A stretch of DNA of 64,000 nt from an uncultured Dorea sp. GTDB taxonomy: Bacteria; Bacillota; Clostridia; Lachnospirales; Lachnospiraceae. A program made the translations under genes and the position numbers. Of the stretch, positions 16,529-24,465 are shown piece by piece. The notes beneath the pieces were generated by a model. The model saw only the letters and a program-made list of their open reading frames with translations. It made no database searches and was not told the DNA's origin. The stretch lies in the NCBI GenBank assembly GCA_948602995.1, contig CAPEBR010000001.1:124001-188000 (forward strand), read 5' to 3'. How positions within the stretch are numbered: the first letter of the stretch is position 1; each line of letters begins with the position of its first letter.

Positions 16529-18067
16529 TCACCTCCCCCAGTATTTCTTGTCAATGGTGCGATAGCCTACTGCTTCCCCCAGATGGCAGGGCAGCACCCT
16601 CTCACTCTCATCCAGATCTGCAATTGTCCTCGCCACCTTCAGGATTTTATGATATGTACGTGCCGTCAGCCCCAGCGCAGTAAAGGCCCGCTTCATCAGA
16701 ACCTCTCCCTCCTTGTCAAGGTGGCAGTATTTCTCAATTTTCTTCATTCCGAGCATGGCATTTACGGAAATATCCATCTCCTGGTATCTGTGTTTCTGAA
16801 TCTCTCTTGCCCGGCACACCCGCCTGCGAATGTCCTCTGAACCCTCGGACGCCTCCTTCCTGCTCAGTTCCTCATACCTCACCCCCGGCACCTCTACACA
16901 GATATCCATCCGGTCCAGGAAGGGCTGGCTGATCCTTCCCAGATAATGTCTGATCTGGCTCTCGCTGCAGGTACATTTCTCCATATTAGGATAATTTCCG
17001 CAGGGACATGGATTTAATGCAGCTACAAGAATAAAGTCTGCCGGAAACACATAGCTTCCGTGGCTCCTTGCAATTCTGATTATATGTTCCTCAAGGGGCT
17101 GTCTTAAAACCTCAAGCACCGGCTTCTGAAATTCTGCCAGCTCATCCAGGAACAGCACCCCTCCGTGTGCCAGGCTGATCTCTCCCGGAGACGGCACAGC
17201 CCCTCCTCCGATCAGCGCCGCCTTTGTCGCCGCATGATGGACATTTCTGAAAGGTCTTGTGCGGATGAGCGGCTGTTCCTCATCCACCATGCCCAGAACA
17301 CTGTAGATCTTCGTAATCTCAATGCACTCTTCCCTTGTGGGAGAGGGCAGGATGGTGGAAATTCTTCCCGCTATCATGGATTTTCCGCTGCCGGGAGGCC
17401 CCATAAGAAGCAGGTTGTGCCCTCCTGCCACTGCTACCTCTGCCGCACGTTTTACCGTCTCCTGACCCTTTATATCGCTAAAATCCGCCAGTCTGTTCCC
17501 ATCCGGCTTCCTTTGGTCTGCTTTCCTCTCATGGGAATATGCGTCAATGAACTGTTCTCCCTTAAGATGAAGGCAGATCTCCTTAAGGCTTTCCGTACCA
17601 ATAATCTGTATATCCTCCACCAAAGCACCCTCCGCCGCATTCTCCTCTGGCAGAATGCAGGTGCAAAATCCTGCTTTTTTCGCCTCCAGTACAACTGGGA
17701 GCACCCCTTTTACCTTGCGTACTCTCCCGTCCAGGCTGAGCTCCCCGATTACCAGCGTCTTTCTCAGACAATCCGGCGGGATGACCCCTACGGAAAGAAG
17801 CACGGACAATGCAATGGGCAGGTCAAAGGAGGGACCCTTCTTTTTCACGGTCGCAGGCGACAGATTAATCACTGTCTTCTTCGGCGGAAAGGACAGCTCC
17901 GAATTATGGATCGCTGTTCGTACCCGCTCCGATGCCTCTTTTACCTCTGACGAAAGATAGCCTACCATATGAAACATGGGCAGGCCGTTGCTTACATCCG
18001 CTTCTACCCTGACCAGCTCCACATGAAGTCCCAGGAGAGCCGCGGATGACACATAACTGAATGCCAT
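16529..18067 (-). CDS. comM: YifB/ComM family Mg-chelatase-like AAA+ ATPase
   Basis: A 512-residue ComM-type AAA+ protein. An N-terminal Lon-like domain (INLSPATVKKKGPSFDLPIAL) precedes the ATPase with Walker A GPPGSGKS (about residue 222) and Walker B VLFLDELAEF, and a C-terminal Mg_chelatase_C part (VARTIADLDES). ComM is a hexameric branch-migration helicase in proteobacterial transformation; the Firmicutes role is less studied. First gene of the comM-dprA-topA-codY run. The ATG follows AAGGGGTG. Confidence 0.95.
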   Translation of the reverse strand: MAFSYVSSAALLGLHVELVRVEADVSNGLPMFHMVGYLSSEVKEASERVRTAIHNSELSFPPKKTVINLSPATVKKKGPSFDLPIALSVLLSVGVIPPDCLRKTLVIGELSLDGRVRKVKGVLPVVLEAKKAGFCTCILPEENAAEGALVEDIQIIGTESLKEICLHLKGEQFIDAYSHERKADQRKPDGNRLADFSDIKGQETVKRAAEVAVAGGHNLLLMGPPGSGKSMIAGRISTILPSPTREECIEITKIYSVLGMVDEEQPLIRTRPFRNVHHAATKAALIGGGAVPSPGEISLAHGGVLFLDELAEFQKPVLEVLRQPLEEHIIRIARSHGSYVFPADFILVAALNPCPCGNYPNMEKCTCSESQIRHYLGRISQPFLDRMDICVEVPGVRYEELSRKEASEGSEDIRRRVCRAREIQKHRYQEMDISVNAMLGMKKIEKYCHLDKEGEVLMKRAFTALGLTARTYHKILKVARTIADLDESERVLPCHLGEAVGYRTIDKKYWGR

Positions 18068-18117
18068 TTATACACCCCTTTTCTGAATACAAACTGTAAC
18101 TGCGCAGACCTGCTGAC

Positions 18118-18281
18118 TAGAGCGTGTTTGAAAATTCATTCCCACAATCTGCCGCCCCACTTTACACCAGATTTTATGCTGAATTTAGTCAATGTAGCCC
18201 GCTACACCTCCTAAATCCAGCATAAAATCTGATGCAAACTGGGACGACATCTTGCAGAAAGCAATTTTCAAACACGCTCTA
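18118..18281. repeat. 164-bp imperfect palindrome (TAGAGCGTGTTTGAAAATT ends)
   Basis: TAGAGCGTGTTTGAAAATT at 18118-18136 is repeated as its exact complement at 18263-18281. Inside, most of each arm also pairs (for example AGATTTTATGCTG with its complement, and GTAGC..GCTAC at the centre). It fills the divergent gap between comM and sigK, and a collapsed relative lies at 38689. It looks like a small non-coding mobile palindrome. Confidence 0.8.
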
Positions 18282-18519
18282 GTATAACCCGCACTAATTA
18301 CCATAAAATAACCAAATCTCTGATCTCATGCATGAATCTGCGTGAATCTAAAAGAAACGGTTAGAAATAAAATAGAATCATTATCTGACAGATTGGATTT
18401 AGTATAACACTTTGCCGAATGATAGGCAACATGTATTTTTGCACAAATTTTCTTTTGGAAAAGCACAAACATCACATTTTCATCATAGATTATATCAAAT
18501 ATGTCAAGAGGTGCTTTTC

Positions 18520-19137
18520 TTGAAATCATTTCCCCAACCCCTCACAGCAGCGGAAGAACGATATTATATGCAGAAATATACGGAGGGTGATCTCGAAGCA
18601 AAACACATTCTTATCGAACGCAATCTGCGCCTCGTTGCTCATATCGTCAAAAAATACCAGACAGTCTGCGACGATACAGAGGATCTCCTCTCCATCGGAA
18701 CAATTGGCCTGATTAAGGCTGTGGTCACCTTTGATCCGGACAAAAGCGTAAGGCTCGGGACCTATGCCGCAAGATGCATTGAAAATGAAGTTCTCATGCA
18801 TCTGCGGGCCAGAAAAAAGACCTCACGGGAGGTATCTCTCTACGAACCCATCGGCACAGACCGCGAGGGCAATGAGATCCAGCTCTTTGATATTATTGAA
18901 ACAGAGGAAGATGACGCACACAGAAAGGTAGAGCTAAGCGATGACATACAGATGCTTTACAGTAAGATGGAAGCAGAGCTGACTCCAAGGGAACGGATGG
19001 TCCTCAAGATGCGTTACGGACTATATAATGAAGAAGAATACACACAGCGAGAGATAGCAGCTCTTCTTGGTATCTCTCGCTCTTACATTTCAAGAATTGA
19101 AAAAAGTGCCATTGAAAAACTGCGGGAATATTTCTGA
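18520..19137 (+). CDS. sigK: RNA polymerase sporulation sigma factor SigK
   Basis: A sigma-70 family factor with region 2 (LIERNLRLVAHIVKKYQ, DLLSIGTIGLIKAV, TYAARCIENEVLMHLRA) and region 4 (REIAALLGISRSYISRIEKSAIEKL), closely matching late mother-cell sigma-K. I start at the TTG at 18520 (reads KSFPQPLTAAEE), behind AAGAGGTG; this gives 205 residues with no pro-sequence. A GTG at 18511 is the alternative. Upstream in-frame codons are not family-like. Bacillus SigK has an N-terminal pro-peptide; clostridial SigK often lacks it. The gene is unbroken, with no skin element. Its stop is 11 bases from the convergent trhP gene. Confidence 0.9.
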   Translation: MKSFPQPLTAAEERYYMQKYTEGDLEAKHILIERNLRLVAHIVKKYQTVCDDTEDLLSIGTIGLIKAVVTFDPDKSVRLGTYAARCIENEVLMHLRARKKTSREVSLYEPIGTDREGNEIQLFDIIETEEDDAHRKVELSDDIQMLYSKMEAELTPRERMVLKMRYGLYNEEEYTQREIAALLGISRSYISRIEKSAIEKLREYF

Positions 19138-19148
19138 GATCCAGGCCG

Positions 19149-20498
19149 CTAATTATGCAAGTCTGTACTAGTACTCCATAAATTGCTTTCTTCTCTTCTT
19201 AAAATATCGTATGTTTCCGCTTTCCCGCCTTCCAGTCCGATGTAGAGCACCTGCTTTGGATGGGGGGCGCTTTCCACGTCATTTCCCTCCTCGTCCTGAA
19301 TCCGGTCTACACGTACCCTGACATTCCTTCCGTCCGGCTTCATAATCTCAATCTCTTCCCCAACTGAAAACTTATTTCTCTGTTCAATGCGGCACATTTC
19401 GTCTCTTTCTCCCCTGACAATTCCTAAATACGTATATTCCTTCACATACGTATTATTGTCATAGATCTGCGCCTCTTCACCAGGCTTTCCAAAGTAAAAG
19501 CCTGTAGTAAACTGCCTGTAGGTACAATTTGAAATCTGGTCAAGATACCAGGGCATATTTTTTTGATACAGCTCTGGAGACTCCAGATAATCGTCAATAG
19601 CCCTGCGGTAGGTCCTTGCCACGGTTGCCACATAGAGAGCCGTCTTCATGCGTCCCTCTATCTTAAAGCTGTCAATTCCGGCATCTATCATCTCCGGAAT
19701 GTGCTCAATCATGCACAAATCCCTGGAATTAAAAATATACGTGCCTCTCTCATTTTCATAAACCGGCATATATTCTCCTGGTCTTGTCTCCTCCACCACA
19801 GAGTACTTCCAGCGGCAGGGATGAGTACATGCCCCCTGGTTGGCATCCCTTCCCGTAAAATAATTACTCAGAAGGCATCTTCCCGAATAAGAGATGCACA
19901 TCGCTCCGTGAATAAAGCTCTCAATCTCCATTTCCTCCGGGATGTGCTCCCTGATCTCCCTGATCTCTTTAAGAGACAGCTCCCTGGCAGAAACAACACG
20001 CTTTGCCCCCAGCTCCCACCAAAAACGGTATGTGCCGTAATTCGTATTATTTGCCTGGGTACTGATATGACGGTCAATCTCCGGACAAATCCGCCCTGCA
20101 AGCTGAAAGACCGCCGGATCCGCAATAATCAGGGCGTCCGGGGCCATTTCCTTAAGCTCCCTTAAATACGCTTCCACACCTGGAAGGTCAGCGTTATGCG
20201 CCAGTATATTAACTGTCACATGAACCCGGACTCCGCGGGAATGGGCAAATTCAATTCCTGCCCTCATTTCCTCCGGGGAAAAATTCTTCGCCTTTGCCCT
20301 GAGCCCGAACGCTCCGCCCCCGATATACACTGCGTCTGCACCAAAGATCACTGCTGTCCTTAAAACCTCCAGGCTGCTTGCCGGAATCAACAGCTCCGGA
20401 CGTCTCTTTTCTATATTCTTCCTAAACATATCAACAGAAAATCCTTTCTCTTCATTATGGTCCTTGCCTTTCCTGATGAACCCCTTATCCTGTTTCAT
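19149..20498 (-). CDS. trhP: Peptidase U32 family protein, probable tRNA uridine-34 hydroxylation protein (TrhP type)
   Basis: A 449-residue U32 family protein. It has the N-terminal TIM-barrel-like part (LLIPASSLEVLRTAVIFGADAVYIGG), the family signature ESFIHGAMCISYSGRCLLSNY, and clustered cysteines (ACTHPCRWKY, CNKF-type positions) that can hold an iron-sulfur cluster. U32 proteins next to a TrmR-type methyltransferase are known in Bacillus as YrrN/YrrO (TrhP1/P2), which make 5-hydroxyuridine in tRNA. I start at the ATG at 20498, six bases after AGAGGA. It overlaps the end of trmR by 14 bases. Confidence 0.85.
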   Translation of the reverse strand: MKQDKGFIRKGKDHNEEKGFSVDMFRKNIEKRRPELLIPASSLEVLRTAVIFGADAVYIGGGAFGLRAKAKNFSPEEMRAGIEFAHSRGVRVHVTVNILAHNADLPGVEAYLRELKEMAPDALIIADPAVFQLAGRICPEIDRHISTQANNTNYGTYRFWWELGAKRVVSARELSLKEIREIREHIPEEMEIESFIHGAMCISYSGRCLLSNYFTGRDANQGACTHPCRWKYSVVEETRPGEYMPVYENERGTYIFNSRDLCMIEHIPEMIDAGIDSFKIEGRMKTALYVATVARTYRRAIDDYLESPELYQKNMPWYLDQISNCTYRQFTTGFYFGKPGEEAQIYDNNTYVKEYTYLGIVRGERDEMCRIEQRNKFSVGEEIEIMKPDGRNVRVRVDRIQDEEGNDVESAPHPKQVLYIGLEGGKAETYDILRREESNLWSTSTDLHN

Positions 20499-21150
20499 GA
20501 TCATTCCTCTGACAACGTACACTGAGAGCCACACCGTCCCCCAAAGGGAGAATTGATGTCTGAAGCTCCTCATGATGCTTCAATTCATAGAGAAACTCCC
20601 GCATCCGGCTGTGAATCGTACGGTTGCGCCGCTCCACGGCAAAACGGGACTCAATCACCTCTCCGCCTTTAAGCACATTATCCGCCAGAAGCACTCCCTC
20701 CCCTGCAAGAAGCCTGACCACCTCAGGAAGATACCGGATATACTGTCCTTTGGCCGCATCTAGAAAAATCAGGTCATAAGGTCCGCCAAGAGTTTTCATC
20801 ACTTCCAGCGCATCCCCTTCGATCAATGTAATCTGTCCTTCCCTTCCTGCACGCCTGAAATTTTTACGGGCAATAGGAATCCTCTTTTCATAATTCTCTA
20901 TCGTTGTAATCTGCGCCTCCTCTGGCAGATATTCGCACATCAGAATCGCAGAAAATCCAATGGCAGTTCCAATCTCCAGAACCCGAACCGGCTTCTTAAT
21001 CGTCAGGAGAACCTTTAAGAAGCTCTGGGTCTCCTTGCGGATAATCGGCACATATGCATCAAGAGCCTCCCGCTCAATTTCTTCAATAATGCCCTTCTCC
21101 GGCTTTTCCAAAGACCGGATATATGACACAATTCTTTCATTATTATCCAA
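20485..21150 (-). CDS. trmR: O-methyltransferase, probable tRNA 5-hydroxyuridine methyltransferase (TrmR type)
   Basis: A 221-residue class I, COMT-like O-methyltransferase. The SAM loop is VLEIGTAIGFSAILM (about residue 58), the acidic strand-4 end is DLIFLDAAKGQY, and RLLAGEGVLLADNVL follows. In Bacillus, TrmR (YrrM) methylates 5-hydroxyuridine-34 to 5-methoxyuridine and is encoded beside the U32 proteins, as here. The start is a TTG at 21150 behind AAAGGGGTG. The next gene overlaps its 3' end. Function by homology and neighbourhood; the methyl acceptor is not proved. Confidence 0.85.
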   Translation of the reverse strand: MDNNERIVSYIRSLEKPEKGIIEEIEREALDAYVPIIRKETQSFLKVLLTIKKPVRVLEIGTAIGFSAILMCEYLPEEAQITTIENYEKRIPIARKNFRRAGREGQITLIEGDALEVMKTLGGPYDLIFLDAAKGQYIRYLPEVVRLLAGEGVLLADNVLKGGEVIESRFAVERRNRTIHSRMREFLYELKHHEELQTSILPLGDGVALSVRCQRNDHETG

Positions 21151-21171
21151 TCCGGGACACCCCTTTCTACA

Positions 21172-21254
21172 GTTGGGGACGGGGTAAAATTAAAAATGCC
21201 CCGTCCCCACTTGAATATGGGACGGGGCATTTTTAATTTTACCCCGTCCCCAAC
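21172..21254. repeat. Perfect 36-bp-arm palindrome between rnj and trmR
   Basis: The left arm 21172-21207 and right arm 21219-21254 are exact complements over 36 bases with an 11-base loop. Each arm contains GGGGACGGGG and TTAAAAATGCCCCGTCCC-type blocks. The right arm ends one base before the rnj stop codon. It could act as a strong terminator or an RNA-stabilising hairpin at the rnj 3' end. Confidence 0.9.
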
Positions 21255-21255
21255 T

Positions 21256-22923
21256 TTATACGTCCATAATAATAGGCAGTATCATCGGCCTTCTCTTTGT
21301 CTTTTTCCAGATAAATTCGTTCATGGTATCTCTGATTACGAGCTTGATCTTACTCCAGTCTGCATTGCGCTGGTGACCGAGGCAGTCTTCTACTGCATCG
21401 GTCAGGACACGTCTTGCTTCTTCCATCAGTCCTTCGGATTCTCTTACGTAGACGAAGCCGCGGGATACGATATCTGGTCCGGCGAGAAGCTGGTTGCTGC
21501 CTCTTTCTAGTGTCAGCACAACTATCATGATTCCGTCTTCTGCCAGATGCTGTCTGTCCCGGAGGACGATGTTGCCTACATCGCCTACTCCCAGTCCGTC
21601 TACGAGGATCTCTCCGGTATGCACACGTTCTACCACCTTTGCCGACTGGCTGCTTACTTCCAGTACATCTCCGGACTGGAGCATGAAGATATTCTCTTTT
21701 GGGATTCCAAGTGCTTTTGCAATTCCGGCATTGGCTTTTCTGTGGCGGTACTCCCCGTGGATGGGGATGGCGTACCTTGGCTTTACTAATGAATAAATCA
21801 GCTTTAGTTCTTCCTGGCAGGCATGTCCGGATACATGGGCGTCGGAAAAGATGACATTCGCCCCTTTTGCAGACAACTCATTGATGACTTTTGATACGGA
21901 CTTTTCGTTACCGGGAATCGGGTTCGAGCTGAAGATTACAGTGTCTCCCGGCATGATCGTTACTTTTTTGTGTACATCTGCCGCCATGCGGGACAGTGCC
22001 GCCATGGATTCTCCCTGGCTTCCGGTTGTGATGAGTACAGTCTTTTCCGGAGGATAATGCTTAAGCTGGTCGATCTCTACCAGTGTATTCTCCGGTACAT
22101 CCAGATACCCCAGCTCCTGGGCAACCTGGATGATGTTCACCATGCTGCGCCCTTCTACAACTACCTTGCGGTCGTATTTACATGCGGAATTGATGATCTG
22201 CTGCACCCGGTCCACATTCGAGGCAAAGGTCGCTATGATAATCCTCGTATTATAGTGCTCCGCAAATATATGGTCAAAGGTGATACCTACCGTGCGCTCT
22301 GATTGGGTAAATCCGGCGCGCTCCGCATTCGTGCTGTCAGACATAAGTGCCAGGACGCCCTTTTTCCCAATCTCTGCAAAACGCTGCAGGTCAATCGCAT
22401 CCCCGAATACCGGGGTATAATCTACTTTAAAGTCTCCCGTATGCACGACAATACCTGCCGGCGAATAGATGGCAAGCGCCGCTGCATCCTGAATACTGTG
22501 ATTCGTCTTGATAAATTCGATTCTGAACTGTCCCAGGTTAATGGACTGTCCATGCTTCACTACCTTTCTTCTTGTACTTCTCAAAAGATTATGCTCACCA
22601 AGCTTCCTCTCAATGATTCCCATGGTGAGCTTTGTCGCATAGATAGGCAGATTCATCTCTCTAAGCGTATAGCACAGCGCCCCGATGTGATCCTCATGGC
22701 CGTGAGTGATGACAAATCCCTTCACTTTCTGAATATTGTCCTTCAGATATGTCACATCCGGTATCACAAGATCAATTCCCAGCATATCGTCCTCCGGGAA
22801 TGCCAGACCGCAGTCCACAACAATAATACTGTCTTCATATTCGAAGGCAGTAATATTCATTCCGATCTTCTCAAGTCCTCCGAGCGGAATGATTCTCATA
22901 CTTCCATTATTCTCTTTTTTCAA
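21256..22923 (-). CDS. rnj: Ribonuclease J
   Basis: A 555-residue RNase J, a metallo-beta-lactamase/beta-CASP nuclease with 5'-3' exo- and endonuclease activity in mRNA turnover and rRNA processing. Zinc motifs are visible: HGHEDHIGA (about residue 75), HTGDF, and HGEYRH in the C-terminal part; the beta-CASP region contains SDSTNAER and TTGSQGESMAAL. The start is a TTG at 22923 behind GGAGGTG. It follows fur with a 2-base gap. A perfect palindrome adjoins its stop. Confidence 0.96.
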   Translation of the reverse strand: MKKENNGSMRIIPLGGLEKIGMNITAFEYEDSIIVVDCGLAFPEDDMLGIDLVIPDVTYLKDNIQKVKGFVITHGHEDHIGALCYTLREMNLPIYATKLTMGIIERKLGEHNLLRSTRRKVVKHGQSINLGQFRIEFIKTNHSIQDAAALAIYSPAGIVVHTGDFKVDYTPVFGDAIDLQRFAEIGKKGVLALMSDSTNAERAGFTQSERTVGITFDHIFAEHYNTRIIIATFASNVDRVQQIINSACKYDRKVVVEGRSMVNIIQVAQELGYLDVPENTLVEIDQLKHYPPEKTVLITTGSQGESMAALSRMAADVHKKVTIMPGDTVIFSSNPIPGNEKSVSKVINELSAKGANVIFSDAHVSGHACQEELKLIYSLVKPRYAIPIHGEYRHRKANAGIAKALGIPKENIFMLQSGDVLEVSSQSAKVVERVHTGEILVDGLGVGDVGNIVLRDRQHLAEDGIMIVVLTLERGSNQLLAGPDIVSRGFVYVRESEGLMEEARRVLTDAVEDCLGHQRNADWSKIKLVIRDTMNEFIWKKTKRRPMILPIIMDV

Positions 22924-22925
22924 AT

Positions 22926-23411
22926 TTACACCTCCGTGTGTTTTCCGTTCTTATTTTCCTTTTCCCGGCACTCCTGGCACTGTCCATAGAATTTTAATTC
23001 ATGGTTTACCACATGGAATCCTGTCTCTTCCTCAATATGACGTTCCAACTCCTCCAAAAGATCGTCCTTAAAGGGCAGAACCTTCCCACAGGTATTGCAG
23101 ATCAGATGATGATGGTGATGCTTTCCACACATGTCCCCATCTGTATCCTGTCCGATCTCATACCGCACACATCCGTCATCCAGATTAATGCGATCCACCA
23201 ACTGCATTTCTAACAACAGCTGCACTGTCCGATAAATCGTAGCCAGTCCTATCTCCGGATAATCCTCCTTCACAAGCTCATAGATATCCTCTGCGGTCAT
23301 GTGTCTGTCACGGTGACCTGCCAGCACCTCCAGCACAAGCAGCCGCTGATTCGTTACCTTAAGCCCCTTTTTCTTTAATAATTCCTTAAATTCTTCCTGA
23401 CTGACTGACAT
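22926..23411 (-). CDS. Fur family metal/peroxide-responsive repressor
   Basis: A 161-residue Fur-type regulator: N-terminal winged helix (KKGLKVTNQRLLVLEVL, IGLATIYRTVQLLLE) and a C-terminal metal-binding dimer domain. The His-rich KHHHHHLICNTCGK and the second pair CQEC give the two CxxC structural zinc sites. It could be Fur, PerR or Zur; residues that would decide are not conclusive by eye. It is in the conserved run ireB-ruvX-DUF1292-fur-rnj. Its ribosome-binding site (AAAGG) lies inside the end of the DUF1292 gene. Confidence 0.92.
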   Translation of the reverse strand: MSVSQEEFKELLKKKGLKVTNQRLLVLEVLAGHRDRHMTAEDIYELVKEDYPEIGLATIYRTVQLLLEMQLVDRINLDDGCVRYEIGQDTDGDMCGKHHHHHLICNTCGKVLPFKDDLLEELERHIEEETGFHVVNHELKFYGQCQECREKENKNGKHTEV

Positions 23412-23416
23412 ATTGC

Positions 23417-23692
23417 TTACCTTTCAATCTCCACATCCTCTAAGAGTTCTTCAAACACCTTCGCGATCGCCGCCAGTTCCTCATCATCCTCCACGACCTC
23501 ATAAATGCCTTCCCCTTCTTCCTCCGAAGACATGTCCCTTAAAATCATGCACTCTGCATCGTCTTCCTTAGAGTCCGTCACAAGAATATAAGATATCCCC
23601 TTGATCCTTGTCTGTTCAAGTACATAAAATTCTTCTTTTTCCTGCATTTCTTCAGACGTAAATGTTATCTTCTCCATAAACGTACCGCCCAC
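23417..23692 (-). CDS. DUF1292 domain protein (YrzB-like)
   Basis: A small acidic protein of the DUF1292 family, about 86-91 residues, with the family core FYVLEQTRIKGISYILVTDS and EAECMILRD-like strand (DDAECMILRDM). The C-terminus is almost all Asp/Glu. Function unknown; the family regularly sits between ruvX and fur/rnj or mltG in Firmicutes, as here. The start is unclear: a GTG at 23692 is very close to AGAGG, while the ATG at 23677 (MEKITF) matches family starts better but has only GGCGGT upstream. Confidence 0.88.
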   Translation of the reverse strand: MGGTFMEKITFTSEEMQEKEEFYVLEQTRIKGISYILVTDSKEDDAECMILRDMSSEEEGEGIYEVVEDDEELAAIAKVFEELLEDVEIER

Positions 23693-23698
23693 ATTCCT

Positions 23699-24127
23699 CT
23701 ATAAATGAACCTGCAGTGAATCAAGATATGACTGTAATATAAAAACTGCCGCAAGCTTATCCATATACTTTTTGCGGTTCTCCCTTCTCACCTTATTCTC
23801 AATTAAAACTCTCTCGGCCGAAACACTTGAGAGCCGTTCGTCCCACAGCTTCACGGGGAGACCCGTCCTCCTTTTTAACATCTCTGCAAATCTGATTGCA
23901 TACTCCGCCCGTTCCCCAATCTCTCCGTTCATATGCTTCGGAAGTCCGAGAATAAGCTCCTCCACACCGTATTCCTGCACCAGTTCCTCAATGCGGGCAC
24001 ACGTTCTGCGAAGCTTGTTCTCCTCCTTACGGCATATTGTCTCTACCCCCTGGGCTGTAATCCCCAGCGGATCGCTCACTGCTATTCCTACGGTCTTCGA
24101 ACCATAATCCAACCCCATAATTCTCAT
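23699..24127 (-). CDS. ruvX: Putative pre-16S rRNA nuclease / Holliday junction resolvase RuvX (YqgF)
   Basis: A 142-residue RNase H-fold protein of the YqgF/RuvX family. The first Asp is in MRIMGLDYGSKTVGIAVSDP, Glu/Asp residues follow in EELILGLPKHMNGEIGERA and LPVKLWDERLSSVSAERVL. In Escherichia coli YqgF matures the 16S rRNA 5' end; a resolvase role has also been claimed. The ATG is 3 bases after the ireB stop, so they are coupled. Length is normal. Confidence 0.95.
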   Translation of the reverse strand: MRIMGLDYGSKTVGIAVSDPLGITAQGVETICRKEENKLRRTCARIEELVQEYGVEELILGLPKHMNGEIGERAEYAIRFAEMLKRRTGLPVKLWDERLSSVSAERVLIENKVRRENRKKYMDKLAAVFILQSYLDSLQVHL

Positions 24128-24130
24128 ATA

Positions 24131-24406
24131 TTATACCCAGCCATTATGCCTGATATACGTCTTAAGCATCTCTTCCACTAATTCATCCCGCTCCATCTTC
24201 ATGATCAGGCTCCTGGCCCCGTTATAGCTTGTGATATACGTGGGATCACCTGACATAATATACCCTACAACCTGATTCACCGGATTATAGCCTTTTTCAC
24301 TCAGTGCCTTGTATACAATCTCAAGAATGTCTTTTGCCTGAATTTGCGGAGCGCTTTCTACTTGAAAAAACTGGGTATTACTTAAAGTATTGCTTAACTC
24401 TTTCAT
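24131..24406 (-). CDS. ireB: IreB family regulatory phosphoprotein
   Basis: A 91-residue IreB (DUF965) protein. The family opening MKELSNTLSNTQFF, with Thr residues that the PASTA kinase IreK/PrkC can phosphorylate, and the core GYNPVNQVVGYIMSGDPTYITSYNGAR are present. In Enterococcus, IreB is a negative regulator of cephalosporin resistance downstream of IreK. The ATG follows GGAGG. First gene of the ireB-ruvX-DUF1292-fur-rnj run. No PASTA kinase is in this window. Confidence 0.96.
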   Translation of the reverse strand: MKELSNTLSNTQFFQVESAPQIQAKDILEIVYKALSEKGYNPVNQVVGYIMSGDPTYITSYNGARSLIMKMERDELVEEMLKTYIRHNGWV

Positions 24407-24465
24407 GTATTCACGTCCTCCAAAAATACTTCTATAGACTATTCTACCTTATTGCTTATAAAAAT

